Below, one piece after another: positions 45,487 through 54,802 of a stretch of DNA of 64,000 nt. The position numbers and the translations under genes were made by a program. Source of the DNA: Myrmaecium sp. VS I D KN 1 (lineage: Eukaryota; Ascomycota; Dothideomycetes; Valsariales; Valsariaceae). The notes beneath the pieces are model-generated. The model did no database searches, was not told where the DNA came from, and saw only the letters and a list, made by a program, of their open reading frames with translations. The stretch spans positions 310,001-374,000 of the forward strand of contig JADQAV010000025.1 of NCBI GenBank assembly GCA_019775845.1. Direction: 5' to 3'. Within the stretch, counting starts at the first letter, position 1, and every line of letters begins with the position of its first letter.

Positions 45487-48400
45487 TCAAACCTCACCCT
45501 TCCCCCCCTCCCCCTCTTTCCCCTGCTCTCCCCCACTCTGCTGTTGCTGCAACTGTTGCTGCCCCCCTCCCCCCTCCCCCCCTTGCCCTAGCCCCCGCTG
45601 CCCCCGCTGCAGCCCACTCCGCGCACCCCCCAACCAATCGACCCGGACATCGAGCATGTAATCCGTAATGTTAAACTCGCTGGACGCAGGGTTGACCGCC
45701 CAGCCGGACCCTCCGGGGCCGTCTAGCCCTCCGGACCCTCCGGCGCCTCCGGCCCCGCCTGACCCCGAGGAGCCTCCTGGTCCTGCGGCTCCTGCGGCTC
45801 CTGCGGGCCCTGCGGGCCCTGCAGACCCTGCAGGCGCTAACCGGGGCACGTTGAAGAAGTCGAAGACGTCGAGGTAGGCGAGTTCGTTGGGTTGCGGGGT
45901 GTGGGTGTGATTCGAGATGTGCGTGGTGGTGCTGGCAGTGGGGGGGAGGGTGGGGACGGAGGAGCTGCTCCCCCCGCCTCCGCCCCCGCCGCTCCCGCTG
46001 TTGTGGTTGTTGGGATTGCTACTACTGGTAAGCCGCGGCTGCCGACTAATCAGAAAATCGAGGTCGAACGCGGTGCGGCGCATGTCGGCGAGGATGCGGA
46101 CGGAGGAGGGGGCGGGCGCGGCGGGGGCCTGGGCGCGGGAGGCGGCGTACTCGTCGAGGACGCGGGCGAGGAGGGAGGCGTAGCGGGCGGCGACGGGCCA
46201 GTGGGCGCCCAGATCGCGCAGGTGGGCGACGAGGGCGTGGACGTCCGGGCGGAGGGGCGGCCCGTGGTCGAGGACGTGGTGGTCGCCGGTGCTGCTGCCG
46301 TGGACGAGGAGGACGCGGGCGGCGACCCAGAGGGCGAAGGCGAAGGGCGGGCCGAGTCGGGGTTGCAGCCGGTGGGCGGCGACGTGGGTGGCGAGGGTGA
46401 GGAGGTGCTCGACGGCGGTGAGGCACTGTTGGGCGGCGGAGTAGGAGGGGGTGAAGATGGGGGAGCGGGTGGTGGGGTAGGCGGCGGAGGAGTGCAGGCG
46501 GATGATGGTGGTGTAGTAGGCCGCGTGCAGCATGACGCAGCCGGCGGTGGTGAGGGCGTGGTGCTTGGTCGGGTGGTGGTGGGAGGTCCCGCCGAAGAGC
46601 CGGGAGATGTTGCCGTACTCGGCTGGTAGGTTGTATTTCCATGTGCTGAGCGCGCTGTCGAGCTGGAGGTATTCGCCTTGCCACTTCTCGACGTCGGCGA
46701 GGGAGCCGATGTCGACGGGCTTTTTGAGGAACTGGTGGATCCGTGAGAGGATGCCGTTGATCTCGACGTAGTAGGAGAACCAACCCAGGTTCTCGGGCTT
46801 GTCGACGGTGTGGATCTCGTCGACATCCTTTCTCTCACTGGCGCGGAACCACCGCGTCTCGACCGGCTGATTCTTCGCGAAGAGATCGTCGCGGCATGGC
46901 AGTCTTCGATCGATCTCCTTCTCGTCCAGAGCGAATTCAAAGGCCGTGGAGATGGTGGCAAAGCGGTCAAGAAGATAGATCATCCAAAACAGTCGACGTC
47001 GGCTCTCTTCCTCGATCCAATCCTTCGGATCGGGTAAGACCATGGCCCTGAGGGTGTAGATCGACGGATATTGCGGCGAGACAAGGGAGGAGGTGGTTTC
47101 GACAGCTAAGCCAAGCTGAACCACCGACCGCGCCATTAGTGCGAGGAGATTCCAGCCGGGCGGGCCGTTCTCCGAGCCCACCAAGTCCAGGGCAAGGATC
47201 ACCATGGCTTGCAGGGCCTTAACGGAGCTGTTCTCTAGACCGTATAGAAGCACCTTCTGCTTAGAAATCTGATGATATCGCGCTCGACTCTCCGGGGTGA
47301 GACGCGGGTCGGTGGAAAAGCGCAGGGTGGTGGCGACCATCGCATGCAGAAGGATCCTGTCCGCTTCCTCTAACGGTGTTTGTCCAAAGAGTGAATCCAG
47401 CGTGCTGCGACGATGCAAGATGGGACACCACGTGTTGATGTGAGTGAAGAACAGGTCGGCAAGTGCATAGAGGAGATCGTAGGGAGGAAAGTCTTCCTGG
47501 AGACTGGTGTTGGTGGAGTCCTGAGGTGGATTGATGTTCAAGCTTGGAGAGTCCACCGGTCGACTTGTGTGAGAATACATATCACGGTCATGTGTAGGGA
47601 GCGCATGGATTGAGTGCTGCGGCATGCCGTCGCTTGGTATACTTGATGCTCCAACGCTAGGAGGATCCGCCGGAGTATGTCGTCCCGCAAGGCTCCCGTG
47701 GAGATCATGTATCAAGGAGGTGTGCTGGGTATATGGTGATGGGTTCTGGAGAAACAATGCCGTCTCCGGTCGTGGAATGTGCGGCGTCTGTATGACGGGC
47801 GGGCTTTTGAAGACGGAGCCATCGTGCGGAGAGGATTGGGAGGGTGAGATTGCGTTGTTAACCAGATGAGTGATCGTGGCTTGTTGTCGCTGTATGAGTT
47901 CTTCGAGCTTGTCTGCGGCGCATGTCAGTGTAATGGTCTCTCCTCAATGTTGTCCCAGGTACGTATTCTAAGTGTGATCAATCTGGTAGGAAAGACGATG
48001 AGGAGAAGCCGAAGATGTAATTGTCGCTTCCTCAAGATTGCAGAGCAATGATCAGTCACAGCTCAACCTTCAATGTCTTACAAAACCTTTTGCGTCCCAC
48101 GACATGAGATCCCATGGTTCGTCAATTTGTACAAACAGTGCCATTGCGACGAAGAGGGGTCCCAGATCGGATGCAATTAAAACAGTACAGAAAATCCACC
48201 TACCCAACCGCGCCTCAAGTTCGCGCCCATAACCCGCGCGCAACCCAGGCTTCTTGCGCTCGCGATATTCACAGAGCTGGCTGTTGCGCACACACCATCC
48301 GCACGCCGGCTGCCCTCGATCGCCTGCAATCTCGCATCAGCATTGCCCCAGCAGGAATGTGCATGGCGACCGCACACTTCACCTTCCTCTGCTTGCAGAG

Positions 48401-48802
48401 CTCGCATGAGACGGACATCGGCCGCTTGCGCTTGCGCGACCCATCCGGTCCCGCCTCCTCGTCCTGGGACGCGCCCTCGGACCAGCAGTTCTCTGGATCA
48501 TCGGGCTGAGGATGTTGATGTTGATGTTGAGAAGATGGTGGTAGTGGAGCACCGCTGGCGGATCGCGCGTCCGAAGCAGCATAGGTAGTAGTAGCCGTCA
48601 CGGCAGCGGCCATGAGTTGCTGCGCGTTCCTGCCCGAGGTCCCGTCGGTCGTGTAGGTAGGCTGGATGGGGGTTCGGGGCGCGGCGGGGGGATGCGCTTC
48701 GTGAGATGTTTGAGCCGAGCGGCTCGCGGGAAGAAGGACCGAAGCGGGGGCGGGGAAAACCCCTGGCTGGCGTCGAGTGGGGGTGCCTGGGGCAACCCGC
48801 AT
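45487..48802 (-). CDS. Zn(II)2Cys6 transcription factor next to L-rhamnonate dehydratase
   Basis: Fungal binuclear-zinc-cluster regulator. Exons are 48802-48376, 48323-48204 and 47912-45487, giving 990 residues. The first junction (GTGCGG donor, TTGCAG acceptor) splits a cysteine codon and rebuilds CELCKQRKVKCDRGQPACGW plus CVRNSQLC, a perfect six-Cys cluster at about 138-164. A linker helix follows (DKLEELIQRQQATITHL). The fungal-specific factor domain covers about 290-650, with LADLFFTHINTWCPILHRRS and RRRLFWMIYLLDRFAT. The C-terminal 200 residues are low complexity: Gly/Ser runs and a collagen-like Gly-Pro-Ala tract (45700-45840), then Gln runs. Intron 2 is 291 nt, long for this genome. 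It is divergent from the dehydratase over 370 bp, which suggests but does not prove that it controls it. The start could lie further in. Confidence 0.85.
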
Positions 48803-49172
48803 CCCCAACCACCACCGAGGTCTCCGATGAGGCCGCCAGGCATCTCACGGATGGGAACGGGTGGGATGAAAGAGTGCCGATGGTGAATGGCTACGCGCGA
48901 GGAAATGTACCGAGCGGGCACGCCGGAATGGATTCCTCGGCGCAAGTCACGTATTTCGAGGTCCGCTCGTCCAGATTGACTCCTTGTCTGTACAAGTAGT
49001 ACATATATAGCACTGTTCGCTGCCCCCATCGTTCATTACCCTCGCATTCACTCCTCCTCTCTCTTCGCCCTCTCACTCCCTCTATTCCCTTCACACTCCC
49101 TCTGTCCCTTTCACACTCCTCTATCCACTCTTCTCCTCCCATCCCTCTTCCCCAGCCTTCTAACCCTCCACC
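48803..49172. promoter_or_regulatory. Divergent promoter, Zn2Cys6 factor / L-rhamnonate dehydratase
   Basis: 370 bp. It contains a TATATA box at 49004-49009, followed by a long CT-rich leader (about 49045-49165) before the dehydratase ATG, and a palindrome at 48921-48942. Several CGG/CCG triplets, the half-sites read by zinc-cluster proteins, lie in the left half. Confidence 0.6.
48921..48942. promoter_or_regulatory. Palindromic candidate regulator site
   Basis: A near-perfect inverted repeat centred on GGAATGGATTCC, bounded by CGCCG on the left and TCGGCG on the right, so CCG/CGG half-sites face each other. It lies about 60 bases upstream of the TATATA box. A zinc-cluster operator is a reasonable inference; there is no direct evidence of binding. 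Confidence 0.35.
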
Positions 49173-50572
49173 ATGGCATCCTCCACACCCAACTCAGCCC
49201 GAAGCTTCCCCACCATCAAAGCGATTCGAACCTTCATCCTCCACGGCGTCGGTTCCGGGGGCGACTACCACAACGTCCAAGGCGGGCACTGGCTGATCGA
49301 CTCCAAGATCGCCACGCCCATGTCGCAGTACGCGGAGTACCGGCGCTCGCGCACGAGCTGGGGCATCAACGTTCTCGGCTCCTTCTGCGTCGAGATCGAG
49401 GCCACCGACGGCACGAAGGGCTTTGCGACCGGCTTTGGCGGCCCCCCGGCCTGCTGGTTGGTCCAGGAGCATTTTGAGAGGTTTTTGATTGGGAAGGGTA
49501 AGGATTATTCACCACTTGGGCCTTTTCACGGCCTCCTAAAAAGCCATCCAAAAAAAAAGGGATTTCTCACACCTAACACCCCCAACCCCCAGACCCCCGC
49601 GACACCAACCTCCTCTTCGAGCACATGTACCGAGCCTCCATGTTCTACGGCCGCAAAGGGCTCCCCACCGCCGTGATCTCCGTCCTCGACCTCGCCCTCT
49701 GGGACCTCCAAGGGCGAATCCGACACGAGCCCGTCTACAAACTCATCGGCGGCGCCACGCGCACAAGACTCGACTTCTACTGCACCGGCCCGGCCCCCCT
49801 GGCCGCCAAATCGATGGGCTTCAGCGGCGCCAAAGTCCCCCTCCCCTACGGCCCCGGCGAAGGCGCCGAAGGGATGCGGAAAAATGTGGACTTCCTCGCC
49901 GCCCATCGCGCCGCCCTGGGCCCGGATTTCCCCCTCATGGTCGATTGCTACATGGCCCTGACGGTGCCCTACGCCATCGAGCTGGTGGCGCGCACCAAGG
50001 AGCTGCGCCTCAATTGGTGGGAGGAGTGTCTCTCGCCCGATGACGTCGAGGGGCTTGCGCTGCTCAAGCGCGCGCACCCGGATGTCCGCTTCACCACCGG
50101 CGAGCACGAGTACTCCCGCTATGGCTTCCGTCGCTTGGTCGAGGGGCGCCACGTCGACATCCTTCAGCCCGATGTCATGTGGCTGGGCGGACTGACGGAG
50201 TTGCTCAAAGTTGCCGCGCTGGCGGCCGCGTACGATGTGCCCGTCGTCCCGCATGCGAGTGGACCGTATTCCTACCATTTCGTGGTCGCGCAGCCGAACT
50301 CGCCGTTTCAGGAGTATTTGGCGAATGCGCCGGATGGGAAGGCGGTGTTGCCGGTGTTTGGAAATCTCTTCACGAATGAACCGATTCCGCTGAAGGGCTA
50401 TTTGGATGTGGCGGAGTTGGATCGGCCTGGGTTTGGTTTGGAGGTGAATCCGGCGGCTCCGTTGATTGATGCGAAGGGTTTCTTGAATCCGGCGCCGGGG
50501 AGGGCGTTGAAGCCTGCAGATCCGCCGGTGGAAGTGCCGGTTGAGGGCGAGGGGAGCGGGCATGATGCGTAG
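49173..50572 (+). CDS. LRA2: L-rhamnonate dehydratase
   Basis: Enolase-superfamily enzyme that dehydrates L-rhamnonate to 2-keto-3-deoxy-L-rhamnonate, the third step of the non-phosphorylated fungal rhamnose pathway. Exons are 49173-49497 and 49593-50572, giving 434 residues. HWLIDSKIATPMS and YRRSRTSWGINVLGSF match bacterial RhmD strongly, separating it from galactonate or mannonate dehydratases. Metal ligands are Asp226 (LMVDCYM), Glu252 (WWEECL) and Glu279 (TTGEHE). The acid/base dyad is Asp302 (LQPDVMWLGG) and His329 (VVPHASGPYSYHF), at the spacing expected of RhmD. A Pro-rich tail of about 30 residues extends the usual end. The start has a CACCATGG context. It is flanked by two Zn2Cys6 regulators; other pathway enzymes are not in the window. 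Confidence 0.92.
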
Positions 50573-50943
50573 CGAAGGTGAAAGAGAGAGAGACAGTGCG
50601 GTTCCCGGGTACGAGTAAGGTTCTCTGTAGGGGTTTTGTCATATATAGTCCTGCCGCAATTCGTATCTTCGTCGCGTAGCATAAGCGCTTCGATTGCATC
50701 ATTCATCCCTTCTCTGTTTTTCTTATTCTCCCCCTCGATTCGGCCTGAGCATCGTGCAATCAGATGTGACGCTCGTTCGTTACTGTACAACATAACATGG
50801 TCGGTTGAACGCGCCGTGAGATGATCGTACGTAAAATGAAATGAACTGAAAGAGAGAAATAAGGGGTAAATGGCGCAAGACGTAGGAAGGACGGAAGGAA
50901 GAATAAGGACAAGAAAGAAAGAAAGACGCGCTCCCCACCCCCG
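50573..50943. other. Convergent intergenic region, LRA2 / second regulator
   Basis: 371 bp of presumed 3' UTR sequence for two convergent genes. No gene seen. Confidence 0.5.
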
Positions 50944-53476
50944 CTACAAGAAGCCAAACTCCGCATGACTGCCTCCATGGTTCCCAGCGGTAGCAGCAGG
51001 CCCGCTGGGCACACCAAACCCGCCAACCTCAGTGACATCCATGAAGTCGAACAGGCCACCGCCAGCAGCACCCCCCGCGCCGCCGCTGACGAAGCCGGCC
51101 ACCAGCCCGTCGTCCCCGCCGGCCATGAAGCCATCCATGGGTATTTGCAGCAGGTCGTCCTGCAGCAGCAGCGAAGGTGGAGGGCCTTGTTGTTGCTGCT
51201 GTTGTTGCTGCTGTTGTTGCTGCTGCTGGTGTTCCATGCTCGCGGCAACGTCGGCCAGATGCGCGATGCTGGCGACGTTGGTTTCGAGGTCGCGCAGGGT
51301 GCCGGGGGCGGAGGAGGCGGAGGCCACGTTCAAGCTGGGCAGGGCGCTGGGGCGGGAGGGTGGTGGGAGGGTGGGCGGGGGTGGTGAGCGAGCGGACCCG
51401 CCCCCGGCCCCGGTGCTGCCGCCGCGGAGCAGCTGCCGCTCCAGCCCGTCGGCCATCATGTGCAGGAGGTGGGCGCCGCTGACGGGGATGGCGCGGAGGC
51501 GGGCGATCATCTGGGTCGTCAGCCGGGCCACCTCGGCCGTCTCGATGAACTGGCCGGGGTAGAGGGTGGCGAGCTTGAGGAGGAAGACGCAGGCGAAGCC
51601 GGTCATGGTGATCATGTAGTGGGGCATGCCGGCCAGGCCGGCGGCCAGGTCCGGGTTCTGGAGGATGAGCTGGCAGACCTCGGTCGCGGCGGTGACGGCG
51701 GCGGTGGCGGAGGAGAGGAAGTACGGCGGCACGGGCGCGGAGCCGAGGTTGCGGAAGATGTATGAGTGTAGGTGTAGGAGGGCGAAGTGGTAGTGCAGGA
51801 CGACGCCCTTGGTGGGGAAGTCGCCCAGGTTGACGTGGTAGCGCTCCAGGCTGTTCGTCCACAGGTTGACCCACCGGGTCAGCCGGTCGTGGAAGTCTTC
51901 GATGAGCGGCTTGAAGGATTCGGAGAGCTGTTCGCCCGTGTCTTCGGGGCCCATGCGCTCGCGGATGTTGCTGACGATGATAACGAGGGTCATTTGAGCG
52001 ATCATGCGCCGATCTGACTCGGTCGCTAAGGGAGTGTCGAGAAAAGCTTCCCAGCCTCGGATGGACAGGTCTTCGACCAAGACGGAGGAACGGCCGTAGA
52101 GGATGGACAGATGTCGGTCACAGATATACTGGCGGAGGTCAGTGGAAAGTCCAAGAGGGCTTGTCATTACCTGGCCATACCAATATATACCACAACCTTA
52201 GTCGCTCCGCTGCCTCCTCATCATGATCCCGGATAACCTTGTGAAAATTGGCGCTGAGGTTCATCTCCATCGCTCTCCGGATCGCGTACCCAGAAATCGT
52301 CCAGGAGATGTCTGCAAACCAGTACGAAGCCATGCACATGGCCGCTAAGTGGTTTCTGCACACGCGACGTCTGAACATCGCCGTAGCGACGAGGCGCCGG
52401 AACTCTTTGCTACACGCGTTGTACTGCTCATCGCAGTTGGGAGAGTGCATGGCGCCGACGGCACATATACAGGCGGTAAGGATGGATGAACTTCGTCGGA
52501 GGGAATTGAGGTCCTTGAACTGCCCACCGATTCGGTAGATGAAGTTGTCCAGACGGGTGTTGTATAATTCCAGAAACCGTTCGGCATCCTGGACACTCAG
52601 TTGCCCCCTGGAGATGAAGTCATCGATAGCGTCACTATCCCGTATGGATGCGGTATTCTGAAATTCGCCTTCAGTATCCGTTGCCCGAAGAGCACGAAGC
52701 CTAGTTAAATGGTAGAGCGAATCAATGGGAACCTGAGGAAGGGGATCTGCCTCTCGAGGTGACTGCTTTGGAGAAGCGTCATAGGATGGCGCCACTTCCT
52801 CGTTCGGTTCTACTGGCTCATTGCTAGCCGCCTGTCTCTGTTGCTCCTGGATTTGGGCGGGCGTTTGCAAGGGTGGAAGTGCGGGCAATGAAAGCCTCTT
52901 GAGCACATCCTGAAGCGCGGAATGCATTTGCTGCAGATCCTCACTCACTGTCGACTTCCACCTGCACCAAGTTGAGAAGCATGATCACAGCTCGCTCAGA
53001 TTGCAATTCACTTACTGCGACTTCTCATCTATCAGTGTCTGCAAACTTTTATTGAGTACACATGACAGATTTCTTTCTTTACATCGCCGGCAAGGGGGCC
53101 CGCTGTCATCCATGATACATTTGATCTAGCTCTCATCAGAATAACGGAATGCGTTCTCACCCGAACGGATTGGGCCAACCTTCTGTTTCCGACAAGCAGC
53201 GCACGCCTTCACCTTGCGGGAGATCATCGGGGTAGCCTGGTTCATGTGCGGAGTTTGGGAAGCAATCCGCTCCTTTTGAACCTGGGGGGAGTCCGGAGTG
53301 CCGACGGTCTCTGAGCCGTTCAAGATGTGGTGCGCATCACTTTCGCGCCGTACGTGAGGAGTAGAGACAGTCCCGCCCTGGATAGAGTCAGCAATCTCAA
53401 TGAAGACACAATCAGATTGACATAGAGTAAAGCCCATCATGGGTTCATCATGGCAGCGTAAATAATTAAGAAACAT
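50944..53476 (-). CDS. Zn(II)2Cys6 transcription factor, PrtT/Leu3-like
   Basis: Second zinc-cluster regulator beside the dehydratase. Exons are 53476-53180, 53125-53016, 52961-52181 and 52128-50944, giving 790 residues. The six-Cys cluster (about residues 92-119) is assembled across the first intron: CAACRKQK|IKCIMDDSGPPCRRC, then KERNLSC. Its donor is GTTGGC, weaker than the rest, but only this choice keeps the C-X2-C-X6-C spacing. The regulatory domain has DDFISRGQLSVQDAERFLEL, SSILTACICAVGAMHS and LWYIL|YICDRHLSILYGR, the last rebuilt by splicing. This layout resembles the PrtT/Leu3 group. A 14-Gln tract and a Gly/Ala/Pro-rich C-terminus follow. The exact start is uncertain; later Met codons in exon 1 are possible. 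Confidence 0.82.
51187..51228 (-). repeat. 14-codon glutamine tract
   Basis: Mixed CAA/CAG codons encoding 14 consecutive Gln in the C-terminal part of the second zinc-cluster factor. The mixed codons suggest selection for the peptide or an older expansion rather than a fresh microsatellite. Confidence 0.9.
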
Positions 53477-54802
53477 ACGATAGCCCTAGCCTCGACAGCT
53501 GGAGGCGTGTTTGCCTGTGTCCAGGTTCTTTTGTTACTCATCTTTCCTCCTTTCCTTCCCTCAATCCTGCGCGTCCGTGTGTTTTGAACGGTTCCCCAAG
53601 TTTGCGCACCGGTGAGTCAGATGGCAGGATCCAGGTAATTCAGCAGAAAGGATGGCGGGGCGTCCTTCTCTAACCCACTCTTCACATCATTATTCCTTTC
53701 CTGGAGCTTCTGAAAGCTGAAGTTGTCTTCTTCAGCTTGATGAGGTTTAAGAATGGAATGATTGGATGTCTCTTGGAGGAATCCATAGCCGATAGGGCTG
53801 AAGTGAAGGCCGACATCGTTCAAGGGTCCGGCCGTCGGGCTTCCATCGCCCCGGATAAACGGTTTATCCGGTGGATTTGTCCCGATCTCGAGGTTTGAAG
53901 ATGTGTAACCCTTTTCGACCATTTCATCACATCTTCTTGGAAACAAGTCAGGTTCAAAGGACGGCATCAGTCTACAAACCCGCTGTGAAGATTTGTGGGC
54001 CTTCGGAAAGATCAAGCCTCCTGAATTGGGAGTCTGCCACGTAGTGTGATGCAGCTTGAGACAGATTCCGCAAAAGGACACAAGGTCACAACTGGGGATA
54101 GACTCCTGCTCTTGGCTGTGAGTTTGGTCAAGCCGGAATAATAACCCTCCTTGGTCGTCAGGCTCGAAAGAAGAGAAAGTCGATAAAGAAGGTATTGACG
54201 ATCTGTCCGATTCGGATAGATAATGTGACTATACTCGAATAACGACCCTTCTCCTGCAACAGAAAGCCTCTCACAGCCGGGTCAGCAACCTTCAGCTGCA
54301 CCTCGGCACCCACTCCAGCATGCTCTCCGTTTCCCATATTCGCTCCAGAGACTCACTCGCTTGTACCTTCAGTTGGAGGAGGCGCGAGCTGATCTAATTT
54401 GTATCAGACGAGAATCGGTTTATTACCTGCATTGTCCCTTGTAATCGGGCATAGATATAGACGTAGCCGCATACTCAGAACTTGAGCAGCGATTTGATAG
54501 CCGGACTTGTAGAGAAGATCAATGTTAGGGTAAATTCATATGTACAATGGAGAGAAATGTTAAGAGATCAAGGTCGAGTATGTCGTCTTTAATGTATATG
54601 GTCACGTGACAGCGTTTACCCGTGGCGCTACTTCCTCGGCCAGGCAGCCGCGTCCAACGCATCTCCAAGCGTCTCCAGCACCGTTAGCATCCGTCACTCC
54701 GCGCTTCAACTGCCACTGAAACTTGGCTGGAGGACGGAACAGTAAACCAGCTATCAGAAGTTGCCGTAGCTGGTAGCATCAAATTAGTGCAAGCTTGCGA
54801 AA
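53477..54802. promoter_or_regulatory. Divergent promoter region, second regulator / RAD50
   Basis: 1.3 kb. It contains one minus-strand frame of 154 codons (53617-54081) with no recognisable domain. The RAD50 side is AT-richer. No repeats or RNA genes found. Confidence 0.4.

Noticed and set aside
45892-46629. 245-codon plus-strand frame opposite the first zinc-cluster factor
   Set aside because: Antisense shadow of a Gly/Ser/Ala-rich coding region; low complexity throughout.
49526-50563. 345-codon minus-strand frame opposite L-rhamnonate dehydratase
   Set aside because: Antisense of a strongly supported enzyme gene; the frame is open because third positions are G/C.
53617-54081. 154-codon minus-strand frame between the second regulator and RAD50
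   Set aside because: Balanced composition makes it more plausible than other shadows, but no homologous motif, neighbouring exon or promoter could be shown.
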